DNA from: an uncultured Gammaproteobacteria bacterium | Lineage (GTDB): Bacteria; Pseudomonadota; Gammaproteobacteria; Pseudomonadales; Azotimanducaceae | Length of the DNA stretch: 64,000 bases | Assembly (NCBI GenBank): GCA_913050215.1 | Contig: CAJXBG010000005.1 | Location: forward strand, 1 to 64,000 | Reading direction: 5' to 3' | In this document: piece after piece, positions 52,770 to 60,752 of the stretch | How the letters are laid out: each line of letters starts with the position of its first letter | How positions within the stretch are numbered: position 1 is the first letter of the stretch | Program-made: the position numbers and the translations under genes | The notes under the pieces: generated by a model | Databases searched by the model: none | Told to the model about the DNA's origin: nothing | Seen by the model: the letters and a program-made list of their open reading frames with translations, nothing else

Positions 52770-54722
52770 TCACCTTGGCTGCGTAAGCACGTCTATGAGG
52801 TAAGGTTCTCCTCGCTTCACCGCGTCCACCCCACGTTGTAATGCAGCGACCATTTCATCTGGATCGCTAATGGGGCCTTCACTTTTCATGCCATACCCCT
52901 CCGCCAGTTTTGCGTAATTGATATAGGGATCCCTGAAGGTCGTGCCTATATGCGCTCTATCAGTACCTCTGCCTCTGACACCAGCCATGTATTGAACGTA
53001 CATAAGCTCCATATGCCAGGCACGGTTGTTGTGCATAATTGTCAACATTGGTAGCTGGTGGTGGACAGCGCTCCACACGGTCCCCGGCATAAAATTGAAA
53101 TCGCCGTCACCCTGAATATTGATGACAATGCGGTCTCGGCTTCTCGCAGCCAGCGCTGCACCGGCAGACGCTCCCAAACAATAACCCAAAGCCGCGGCTG
53201 GGTACTGACCTAGGTAACTGTATGGTTTGTCGTGATCCCAGAGTTCCCTATGATGTCGGCCCGTAAAGTTCGAAGGCGAGGCAAGACACCAATCAAGGTC
53301 TTTTATCATCGGCCAAAGCTCAGCATACATACGTGCCAGACTGACCGGTGTGCCATGCCAGCCTGGCCGTTTTTTCTCAATCGCTTTATGCAGCGAATTT
53401 ATTCGAGCGCTTCGATTTTTTTCGCTGTGTTTTTCAATTCTCTCTACGATTACACTGTTAAGTGACGCCGTTAATTGAGATTCAATCGCGTTGATAATCA
53501 AAGGTAAACTGGCCTCAGCATCCTCAGCAATCAAAGTATCGGGGATAGGCCTTCGCTTCAGGTTGGGATTTTCTTTCCAGCCAAAACCAATCCCAGCAGC
53601 ATCGCGGTCTGTTATTGATTTGAGATGCGGACCGGTAATGGATACATCTGCTGCAGCTATTTCCAAACCAAGATGAAAGTCGTAATTCTTATCCTGACCC
53701 ACACCCACAAGGGGATGACGCTGCGGGAAGCTCATCGGACCAAATGTTGCCATTGAGTCGACCGAAGCACCGACAAGTTCAGCCAAAGTAACAGCATGAT
53801 CGATCCCGGCCTGTGAACGTAATCTTCCCACAGAGATGTGCGGATTTTTGGCTTGCAGAAGCGCTTTAGCGATAATGGTTGCCTGAGACTTGCCGATCGA
53901 TCTAACGACTGGCGCAGAGTAACGCGGTACCTGAAGATCGCCTGCCTCTTCTTTCTGGATCTCTGAGTTAAGTACCACCAAGGTCGGTGCACAGGGCGGC
54001 GTAATAGACTGACGATACGCCTCCTGCAACGCAACCAACGTATCTTCGAGCGTCTTGGGTTGCGCGTCCCATTTTGTATAAGGGCGCACCAACCCTGCTA
54101 TATCTTCACCGGTATGAACCTTTAGAAAATTGTTTTCATCATTTCCCGCGAGAATAATCATCGGCGTGTGGCCGTGGTATGCCTGGTAAATCGCCATCGA
54201 TGCGTTTTGTAAACCGACAGTACCCTGCAGCAGCGCACACATGGGTTTGCCCTCGGATCGACCGTAACCATGCGCCATATCAACCGCCGCACCCTCGTGC
54301 ATTGCAGAGATGACCTCGGGCATATGATTTGGGCGCTCACCATAATTGATGAGTGATTCTTGCAAACCTTCGAAGCTGGAACCTGGATTGAGTGCAACAT
54401 ACTCAATTTCAAGATCACGCAGCACCTGCACCATCAGGTCGGAAGCCGCACGCCGCACAGTCGCCAAAGGTTCCGGTGGCGATGAACTGCCTACTTCCCG
54501 TGCCATTTTTTTTGCATCAGGTGGCGTTGAGGCAGGTCTCGAGGTTTCCGTCACTGAATTTTCGACACCAAATGCAACAGCGGGTAAAACTGTGCTTGCG
54601 CCACCCGCAACGCTTGCGCCGATAAACCCCCGGCGACTGATGCCACCGCGCTCTGCTTCTAGTTCAACGCCTGCTTCGCTTGGCGTTTTACCTGAAACTA
54701 TCCCTGATTCTTTACTGGTCAT
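52770..54722 (-). CDS. Tat-exported thiamine-diphosphate-dependent enzyme
   Basis: This is a 650-residue ThDP enzyme of the acetolactate synthase/benzoylformate decarboxylase fold with an N-terminal Tat signal. S-R-R-G-F-I at 29-34 is followed by a hydrophobic stretch and VLPAVAFG. The catalytic Glu143 (SAMHEGAAVDMAHGYGR) lies in the Pyr domain. The PP domain carries GDG (538-540), 24 residues, then NN (565-566), the full ThDP/Mg motif. A linker domain spans about 270-420. Such enzymes are normally cytosolic; export as a folded holoenzyme through Tat is unusual. The substrate is unknown. It is co-transcribed with the cytochrome c gene and divergent from two DUF6152 genes. Confidence 0.9.
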   Translation of the reverse strand: MTSKESGIVSGKTPSEAGVELEAERGGISRRGFIGASVAGGASTVLPAVAFGVENSVTETSRPASTPPDAKKMAREVGSSSPPEPLATVRRAASDLMVQVLRDLEIEYVALNPGSSFEGLQESLINYGERPNHMPEVISAMHEGAAVDMAHGYGRSEGKPMCALLQGTVGLQNASMAIYQAYHGHTPMIILAGNDENNFLKVHTGEDIAGLVRPYTKWDAQPKTLEDTLVALQEAYRQSITPPCAPTLVVLNSEIQKEEAGDLQVPRYSAPVVRSIGKSQATIIAKALLQAKNPHISVGRLRSQAGIDHAVTLAELVGASVDSMATFGPMSFPQRHPLVGVGQDKNYDFHLGLEIAAADVSITGPHLKSITDRDAAGIGFGWKENPNLKRRPIPDTLIAEDAEASLPLIINAIESQLTASLNSVIVERIEKHSEKNRSARINSLHKAIEKKRPGWHGTPVSLARMYAELWPMIKDLDWCLASPSNFTGRHHRELWDHDKPYSYLGQYPAAALGYCLGASAGAALAARSRDRIVINIQGDGDFNFMPGTVWSAVHHQLPMLTIMHNNRAWHMELMYVQYMAGVRGRGTDRAHIGTTFRDPYINYAKLAEGYGMKSEGPISDPDEMVAALQRGVDAVKRGEPYLIDVLTQPR

Positions 54723-54817
54723 ATGTCAGATTCCTAACGTTAAACCTGCAGATACAAGGCACCATACTATAGAAAAACGGGATTTGGCTAACTTTGCTTA
54801 CCTCCTCTCTCGAGGAT

Positions 54818-54834
54818 ACTTGATACAATCAAGT
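54818..54834. promoter_or_regulatory. Perfect operator-like palindrome between the ThDP enzyme and DUF6152 genes
   Basis: ACTTGAT-ACA-ATCAAGT is a perfect 7+3+7 dyad, 96 bases upstream of the ThDP-enzyme ATG and 69 bases upstream of the DUF6152 ATG. It is well placed to control both divergent units. The regulator is unknown; no regulator gene adjoins. Confidence 0.5.
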
Positions 54835-54902
54835 TCATTCTCGCGCCACTTTATGTAACACTTGAGCTAACTACGGGCACAGCATAGCTACTGGAGTTAC
54901 CG

Positions 54903-55931
54903 ATGTTCTCTTCGAAATCTCACTTCTTCAACCAGCTACAACGATTGTTCTACAAAACCGCCGGCATCACTTTGGTGTCATTGATACCCGTCGCAACTAC
55001 CTACGCGCATCATTCCCATGCGAATCTTGATAGAACAAAAACCGTTACAAACAGAGGGACTGTCACTGCATACGGTTGGCGAATGCCGCATGCGTTTATC
55101 AAGGTAGCGGCACCAAACGCACAGGGAAAAATTGTCAAATACAGCATCGAAATGCTGCACCCACCCGCCATGCTAGAACGCGGTTGGACAAAAACCACCT
55201 TAACAAAGGGAGACATCGTTTCTTGGGGTGGAGCGCCTGATAAAAACCCTAATCGCTATTACACAGGACTGACCTGGCTCGAAAAGTCGGATGGATCTCG
55301 GCTGACGTTAAAGCTGCAACCCGAAGTCGTTGTACCTTCAAAAGATTTCTCGGGCATATGGTCTCGCGACCTTAGTGTGCCGTTACGCTATTTACCACCA
55401 AGCGACTGGCCATACACCCCCAAAGCGCGTATGCAGGTTGAAAACTTCAAAGACAGCCAAAACCCACTGCTCGATTGCGTTGCATCAGGCCCACCCAAAG
55501 CGACGCTCTTGCCCTACCCCATACAGATAGTACGCCCCAACGATCAGACTTTGCTGATCAACTACGAGGGTCGGAATATTCCTCGCACGCTCCATTTCAA
55601 TCAGGATTTGGCCCCGGGCAAACCCTCAATCAAGGGCCACTCAATCGCCCGGTTTGAAGGCGATACACTGATTGTAGAAACCAACAATTTTATTGATGAT
55701 CGTTGGGGAATCTATACAGGTATCGACTCTAGCAGCAATAAACATTTGATTGAGCGAATGACGCTAGCTGAAGACGGTTTAACCATCGACATCGATATGG
55801 TCGTGACCGACCCCGTTTTTTTCACAGAACCAGTCACGATAAAACATAAGTTAAGAAAGATTGCAGACAGAGAATTGGTCAAGGCTAACTGCACCGCAGA
55901 AAGTGCAAAAATGTTTCTGGAAGGTCCTTGA
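54903..55931 (+). CDS. Secreted DUF6152-like protein, copy 2
   Basis: The 342-residue protein has signal peptide KTAGITLVSLIPVATTYA (about 19-36), predicted to leave a mature N-terminus HHSHANLDR. The DUF6152 block GTVTAYGWRMPHAFIKV follows, then a second region from about 160 with DFSGIW, GRNIPRTLHF and LIERMTLAEDGLTIDIDMVV. It ends with a single Cys in KANC. GGAG precedes the ATG by 6 bases. Together with copy 3 (51-base gap) it forms a rightward unit divergent from the ThDP enzyme. Related to the copy in the hpa operon. Confidence 0.85.
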   Translation: MFSSKSHFFNQLQRLFYKTAGITLVSLIPVATTYAHHSHANLDRTKTVTNRGTVTAYGWRMPHAFIKVAAPNAQGKIVKYSIEMLHPPAMLERGWTKTTLTKGDIVSWGGAPDKNPNRYYTGLTWLEKSDGSRLTLKLQPEVVVPSKDFSGIWSRDLSVPLRYLPPSDWPYTPKARMQVENFKDSQNPLLDCVASGPPKATLLPYPIQIVRPNDQTLLINYEGRNIPRTLHFNQDLAPGKPSIKGHSIARFEGDTLIVETNNFIDDRWGIYTGIDSSSNKHLIERMTLAEDGLTIDIDMVVTDPVFFTEPVTIKHKLRKIADRELVKANCTAESAKMFLEGP

Positions 55932-55982
55932 ATGCGCCCCAAAAACGATTAACGACAACCAAAAATATCGCAGGAGTCCAAT

Positions 55983-57224
55983 GTGACATTCAACCCCCGC
56001 CTTATCACAACAGTATTATTCCTGGTGTTCGCGGGCAACGCGATGGCCCATCATGCTGCGACAGTCTTCGACCGGAAACGCTCTATTCAAAAAACGGGCA
56101 CCGTCGATAAATTTATTTACAGAAATCCTCACCTAATTATTAACATGTCTGTCAATGAACCCGGCAAAGAAACCGTGACATGGAAAATCGAAGGTCAAAG
56201 CATTGCCGCGTTAAAGCGAATGGGATTCAACAGAGACTCCATTCACACGGGCGATAAAATTACCGTAAAAATGCGGCCGCTGCGATCAGGTGAACCCGGG
56301 GGTCTACTACAAGGATTGATTGGCGCTGATGGTAAGGCGTATTCAATGGACGGTACAGACCTCCAAGAGAACTACGCTAAAAAGGAACGAGTCAGACAAG
56401 CGGCGCCGGGCTTGATGGCGTACGTCCCTCCTCCAGCCGGTGAAACCTGGCAGATGCGTGAAGAGAAAACCCGACCGACAGAATTACCGATTATATCTGA
56501 GGGACTGGCACCCGGCGATCATGCCACCACCGGCGTTGCAGCCGGAGCGCTAGATCCGGATAACTTAAATAAGCGTCGGGCACCCACCCCATTCGATATG
56601 ACAGGCGTCTGGCAATATCGCGGCGAAGATGACTACCGCGCTAATTACGGATCATACGAGTTTAAACCCACACCAGAACTCACACCAAAAGCTGCAGAGT
56701 ACAATAAGCTCTATCAGGAAAAAGCCAAAGAGGGCGTTAGATTTGATGACCCCGCTACCCAGTGTTATCCCGCTGGTATGCCTCGAATCATGACCCGCTA
56801 TGGTTCTTTAATGATGCTGCAACATCCTACTGCCATATTTATGGTGTCGCGCCTCAGTAATGAATACAGAGTCATTTACCTTGATGGCCGGGCTCGTATC
56901 CCTGAAAGCAATCTTGATCGTAACTGGGGAGGAGAATCTCTAGGCCACTGGGAAGGCAACACCTTGGTCGTTGAGACGGAAGGATTTACCGACGAAAATC
57001 ATATGATTCAAGCCGGTATCAAGGCGAGTAAGAAACTCAAGATGACGGAACGTTATCGTATGATTAACGACAACAATACCCTCGTTATGGAGCTCACCAT
57101 GACTGACCCGGACAACTGGGTCGGAGAGTGGAAACACGTTAAGTTTCGCGATCGGGTCCTGAGATCTGACGTTCGTGAAGCTAACTGTATTTATAGTGAC
57201 AACCTTGCATTACCCGGTCGCTAA
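55983..57224 (+). CDS. Secreted DUF6152-like protein, copy 3
   Basis: This 413-residue protein starts at a GTG (55983) with AGGAG six bases upstream. The signal peptide TTVLFLVFAGNAMA should leave HHAATVFDRKR at the mature N-terminus. The DUF6152 block is GTVDKFIYRNPHLIINM; a longer middle section holds DMTGVWQYRGEDDY. The C-terminal region has YLDGRARIPESN, HWEGNTLVVETEGF and TERYRMINDNNTLVMELTM, matching copies 1 and 2. The W-E-G-x-T-L-V-V-E-T block recurs in this group. It ends 2 bases before the convergent ligB-like gene. Confidence 0.85.
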   Translation: MTFNPRLITTVLFLVFAGNAMAHHAATVFDRKRSIQKTGTVDKFIYRNPHLIINMSVNEPGKETVTWKIEGQSIAALKRMGFNRDSIHTGDKITVKMRPLRSGEPGGLLQGLIGADGKAYSMDGTDLQENYAKKERVRQAAPGLMAYVPPPAGETWQMREEKTRPTELPIISEGLAPGDHATTGVAAGALDPDNLNKRRAPTPFDMTGVWQYRGEDDYRANYGSYEFKPTPELTPKAAEYNKLYQEKAKEGVRFDDPATQCYPAGMPRIMTRYGSLMMLQHPTAIFMVSRLSNEYRVIYLDGRARIPESNLDRNWGGESLGHWEGNTLVVETEGFTDENHMIQAGIKASKKLKMTERYRMINDNNTLVMELTMTDPDNWVGEWKHVKFRDRVLRSDVREANCIYSDNLALPGR

Positions 57225-57226
57225 AT

Positions 57227-58051
57227 TCACTCGACCATATACAAAGTTGTAATACTGCAGGTTGTCGCATAGATTGGTATCGCTTCTGAAAACCAGATTT
57301 CTCCTGTCTGGTCTTCTGTGGCAGCAGCAACACATAATGAGGTACGCATCTCAAAAGCACCGGGGCCTGCCTCAGAGATGGTTTTTTCATCCGTATAAGC
57401 GAGCAATGCGTCCTTTCGCTTATGTATCAGCTGATCGAGTAAGACTTGATCCCAATCCTCATTGATCCGGCCAGAATCCGGGGTACAGGGCCAATGCGAA
57501 GTGCCTCCGGTGCCAATTAATGCAATTTTTTCAGGAGCAAGATCTATTGCTCTGCGCAGCGCTTTGCCAAGCTCCCAGGTCCGATGAAGCGGGCTTAGGG
57601 GCGGATTTTGGCAATTGATGTTCACCGGCACAATAGGCAAATCATACGCGGGCGTCAGGAAGTGAAGTGGCACAGACATGCCGTGATCAAATTTCCATTC
57701 CTGCGCGTAGCAAACATCAACGGTGTGCATGACCTCATTGATCAATCGTAGTGACAAATCGGGATTCGCCGGTATTTTAGTTCGTTTAATTTTGAGCCAG
57801 TCGGGATCCTCGATAGGTCCTTCATAAGCATCAGCCATACCGATCGAGTAAGTAGGCATATTGTCCATAAAAAAATTGGCAAAGTGTTCGGAGGACACCA
57901 TGACAAGCGCTTCTGTTCCTGTATCAATGAGCGCCTGTCGTTGACGCGCAAAAGCATCATGAAGTTGTTTCCGAGTTTCGGGCGCGGCCATCTCTGCGCG
58001 GGAAGTCATCCCTGGTGCATGACAGCAGGTACCTGCGTAAACTAGAGTCAT
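57227..58051 (-). CDS. LigB-like extradiol dioxygenase catalytic subunit
   Basis: The 274-residue class III extradiol dioxygenase is related to protocatechuate 4,5-dioxygenase beta subunit. YAGTCCHAPGM holds the first His, VSSEHFANFF the second region with the family's S-x-H motif, and GTGGTSHWP a third. KFDHGMSVPLHFLTP carries the catalytic His of the LigB group. Its ATG overlaps the ligA-like stop by 4 bases, so the subunits are coupled. It should cleave a catechol-type ring; the true substrate (protocatechuate, gallate or a lignin-type diol) is not defined by sequence. Confidence 0.88.
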   Translation of the reverse strand: MTLVYAGTCCHAPGMTSRAEMAAPETRKQLHDAFARQRQALIDTGTEALVMVSSEHFANFFMDNMPTYSIGMADAYEGPIEDPDWLKIKRTKIPANPDLSLRLINEVMHTVDVCYAQEWKFDHGMSVPLHFLTPAYDLPIVPVNINCQNPPLSPLHRTWELGKALRRAIDLAPEKIALIGTGGTSHWPCTPDSGRINEDWDQVLLDQLIHKRKDALLAYTDEKTISEAGPGAFEMRTSLCVAAATEDQTGEIWFSEAIPIYATTCSITTLYMVE

Positions 58052-58380
58052 AACGTCTCCTTGGTCGAAGTCGCGCCTTTGCCGTCAACCATCGCATAGA
58101 GGCCTGCGCGGACAGGACCATGCTTCTCTAAACCATCGCGCATGGCTTGAATGTATGCATCCCAGCTAAAACCGTTCATCGTCGCAAAATGCATTAAAAG
58201 CTGGCCATTAACGCCTAGCACGTACAGCAAACCGATATCGATAGCTCGAAGCGCACCTAACTCTTCTTCGCTCAAATCGTAATCCCCAACAACGGCACCC
58301 TGTTCCGTATCGAAACGCTCTTTGAGCGCAGGATCCCTGTTCAGGTTGTACAACAGTTTTTGTACGTAATAGAGACTCAT
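58048..58380 (-). CDS. LigA-like subunit of an extradiol dioxygenase
   Basis: This 110-residue all-helical protein is of the protocatechuate 4,5-dioxygenase alpha-subunit fold. YVQKLLYNLNRDPALKERF and LSEEELGALRAIDIGLLYVLGVNGQLLMHF match the helices that cap the beta-subunit active site. The ATG at 58380 follows AAGGA by about 10 bases; the frame is open further upstream, but that part lies inside the GST gene and is not coding. It is directly upstream of and coupled to the ligB-like gene. Confidence 0.87.
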   Translation of the reverse strand: MSLYYVQKLLYNLNRDPALKERFDTEQGAVVGDYDLSEEELGALRAIDIGLLYVLGVNGQLLMHFATMNGFSWDAYIQAMRDGLEKHGPVRAGLYAMVDGKGATSTKETL

Positions 58381-58414
58381 TTCTATCGATTCCTTTTCAT
58401 TTACGAGCGCGAGA

Positions 58415-59101
58415 CTATTCCCAAGGAACGATAATATTTCGATGCTTCCGTTCGATTGAGATAACACGTTGAACCGCAGGCCGCTGCCATACTTTTTTTG
58501 CAACCGCCTCCCAGTTGGGTCGTTCAGGCACCGACGAGATCCGGGCATCCGTTGTCCACAGATACATGACAAACAGGTAAGCATCAACGACAGAGAAATC
58601 AGCGCCCAACGACCATACCTGATCAGTCAGTAAACCCTCAACACGAGCAACCGCGCCCGCCAGATTATTCACGCCCTGCGCATTCACAGCATCATTTGCC
58701 ACCTGGCTTTCGCCCGCATAAGCAGCGGAGCGGAATATAGAGCGAATATAAGTATGCACACTACTCGATAAAAAGTTCATCCACTCATGCGCGCGATACC
58801 GACGGAAGTCGCCAGTAGGAGGCAAAAACTTGCCATCTCCAATGATATCTCCAAGAAACGTCAGAATTGCTTGGGTTTCCGTCAGTGTTTGTCCATCGAC
58901 AACCAACGCAGGCACCGTGCCCTTGGGGTTAATCGCCAAGTATTCGGTGGCATTGTTCTGCTTTGTCGGTAGATCAACCATTCGGCGCTCGTATACAAGA
59001 CCAGATTCCTCGAGCACGATATGCACCGCCAGTGAACAGGCACGCGGATAGTAATAGAAAATCAGTTGCTGGTTGCTTGGCATTGAGTTGAATGCGCTCA
59101 T
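58415..59101 (-). CDS. Glutathione S-transferase
   Basis: The protein has about 228 residues (237 from an ATG at 59128; neither start has a clear ribosome site). The thioredoxin-like domain opens with LIFYYYPRACSLAVHIVLEES, whose C-S-L-A segment is typical of beta-class GSTs. NPKGTVPALVVDGQTLTETQAILTFL is the cis-Pro and glutathione-gamma-Glu binding section. The helical domain has SLGADFSVVDAYLFV. It lies 34 bases upstream of the ligA-like gene in the same operon. The pairing recalls LigE/F/G glutathione-dependent ether cleavage beside ring cleavage in lignin-dimer catabolism, but that role is inference. Confidence 0.88.
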   Translation of the reverse strand: MSAFNSMPSNQQLIFYYYPRACSLAVHIVLEESGLVYERRMVDLPTKQNNATEYLAINPKGTVPALVVDGQTLTETQAILTFLGDIIGDGKFLPPTGDFRRYRAHEWMNFLSSSVHTYIRSIFRSAAYAGESQVANDAVNAQGVNNLAGAVARVEGLLTDQVWSLGADFSVVDAYLFVMYLWTTDARISSVPERPNWEAVAKKVWQRPAVQRVISIERKHRNIIVPWE

Positions 59102-59193
59102 ATTACCGTGTTCATAACGATATACCATGAACGGCCATCTATTGGAATTTTTCTCGCTACATTAGAAAGAGCCGGACAGCAGATAAGAACTCG

Positions 59194-59214
59194 ACTTAAT
59201 CATAATGATAAAGT
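59194..59214. promoter_or_regulatory. Near-perfect 21-bp palindrome upstream of the GST-ligAB operon
   Basis: The site reads ACTT, A, ATCAT, A, ATGAT, A, AAGT: all arm positions are complementary, with mismatches only at the three single A positions. It lies about 66 bases upstream of the GST gene and 57 bases before the decayed MFS gene. It is a likely operator for the divergent pair. Confidence 0.45.
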
Positions 59215-59270
59215 TCATGATAACCCCAATCGACCAATAGCGTCGGCGAAACGGTACAAGAAGGATAAGC

Positions 59271-59690
59271 ATGAGCACTGTATGGAAAGCAAAAAAAGTA
59301 CCGTCATCGGGTAATGTTGATCACTGATACCGAGTGAAGTTAACTCAGGGTATGCAAGATATGCGCGGTGTTTGCTTACTGTTGTCTATCTTTTCAATTA
59401 AGTCGATCAGCAGATTGTCACTATTCTCGTTGAAGAAATTAAAGCTGACTTGGCCATCGGCGACCCTGAAATTGGTTTTCTATCCGGAACCGCATGCGCT
59501 ATTTTTTATGCCGTGCTTGGTATACCTCTTGGGAGACTGGTGGCCGTCTGAAACCTAAAAAGTCTAATCGCCATTGGGCTAAGCTTCAGGAGTCTCATGA
59601 AAGCCGCGTCAGGCTTTTTGCGAAAAGCAAACCAATTAGTCGCCGCTTTTCGGTTTGGTGTCGGCAGGGGGATAATGCAACGCCATATTT
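59271..59690 (+). pseudogene. Decayed MFS transporter gene (N-terminal part)
   Basis: A good start remains (AAGGA, 5 bases, ATG at 59271, MSTVWKAKK). A frameshift near 59325 moves the reading to the frame of 59339, where MFS sequence is clear: TVVYLFN, an in-frame TAA, VDQQIVTILVEEIKADLAIG, DPEIGFLSG, IFYAVLGIPLGRL, an in-frame TGA, then SLIAIGLSFRSLM and QLVAAFRFGVGRG. These match the first helices of phthalate- or spinster-type major facilitators. The rest of the gene is missing and its end overlaps the 3' end of the convergent oxygenase gene, which marks a deletion or rearrangement junction near 59640-59690. Confidence 0.8.
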
Positions 59691-60715
59691 TCAGGATAAC
59701 TGCGATGAAAGTAGTTCCATAGCTGCTCACCATAGGTCGAAGCCTTCTGGTCACCTGCCATGTCTGAAACACCACGATTAGTATCATCGGCACTTGCCAT
59801 AAAGCCCGCTGAAGAATGCCGAGGGCTACTTTTTACTGCCTCCGTAAATTCAGGGGCCAGATCAATTTGAGAAAGTTTCGTATCTAAAGAAGGACCGTGA
59901 AAGTAGCCCAACGAAAAACGTTCCGACGCTGTGAAGACACGATGAGGCGTCGCGACATAATAGTTGCCCGTTATCGCCTGCAACATTTCACCCAGATTGA
60001 TAACAAAGGAGTCAGGAATAACAGGAACCGGAACCCACTCGTCGGCAGCATTCTGAATCTCTAGCCCAGGCGTCTCTCCCGCTGCCAATACCGTTAGGAA
60101 TCCGGCGTCATGATGGGCATTGACACCGAACATACCCTCCGGCGTGGCTGGATATCGAATAAGCTTGGTTAAACTCATTCTTTCCTCACCGAACAGCGCT
60201 TCAAAATAGCCCGCGGGTAATCCAAGTCCAACTGACAGTAACGACATAAGTTCGTCTGCGAGCTTTCCGGCCTCGTCAAACCAGCGCGTCATCACTTTCT
60301 GGTGCTCCGCCAAGACATCCTCAGGCATCCACTGATTCGGACCAAGCAATCGAAGGTAAGCGGGCTCTACCTGAGGATTTCTTGCCGGATGTTCACTCCA
60401 CAAATCAACCTGCTCACGGATATCCGGTTGGTTGTTTGTATACTCCGCACCTTCCGCCTCCCACCCTCTGAAGTGCGGCGACAGGCGCTTGTCTATCAGT
60501 AGCTTTTGTTCACGTGGCAGGGAAAAAAGTGCCTTTCCGACTCGAAAAGCATCATCCACCACGTCCTTTGCAACGCCGTGATTGGTCACGACAAATAGGC
60601 CAACGTCATGACAAATATGGCGAACAGTATCAGCGAGTGCCGCAGGATCTTTCGCTAGGCCATCAGCTAAGTCAATAACAGGAATATCATCGATGTGAAG
60701 GGACGGGTTAATCAT
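59636..60715 (-). CDS. 2-Oxoglutarate/Fe(II) oxygenase, isopenicillin N synthase-like
   Basis: This 359-residue double-stranded beta-helix oxygenase has the N-terminal DIPVIDLADGL and GLFVVTNHGV blocks typical of the IPNS/flavanone-hydroxylase group. Iron ligands are His201 and Asp203 (NAHHDAGFLTVL) and His258 (VATPHRVF), and the 2-oxoglutarate-binding R-x-S is Arg266-Ser268. All catalytic residues are present. The substrate is unknown. It lies 37 bases downstream of the lumazine synthase gene with no terminator between, so it may be transcribed under the same FMN riboswitch. Its 3' end overlaps the decayed MFS gene. Confidence 0.88.
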   Translation of the reverse strand: MINPSLHIDDIPVIDLADGLAKDPAALADTVRHICHDVGLFVVTNHGVAKDVVDDAFRVGKALFSLPREQKLLIDKRLSPHFRGWEAEGAEYTNNQPDIREQVDLWSEHPARNPQVEPAYLRLLGPNQWMPEDVLAEHQKVMTRWFDEAGKLADELMSLLSVGLGLPAGYFEALFGEERMSLTKLIRYPATPEGMFGVNAHHDAGFLTVLAAGETPGLEIQNAADEWVPVPVIPDSFVINLGEMLQAITGNYYVATPHRVFTASERFSLGYFHGPSLDTKLSQIDLAPEFTEAVKSSPRHSSAGFMASADDTNRGVSDMAGDQKASTYGEQLWNYFHRSYPENMALHYPPADTKPKSGD

Positions 60716-60752
60716 GAAAAGCTCATTAAAACGCGTGCTTCATATCGACAGG

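Noticed and set aside
58381-58587. 69-codon N-terminal extension of the LigA-like subunit
   Set aside because: It lies inside the GST gene in another frame; LigA similarity and the ribosome site begin at 58380.
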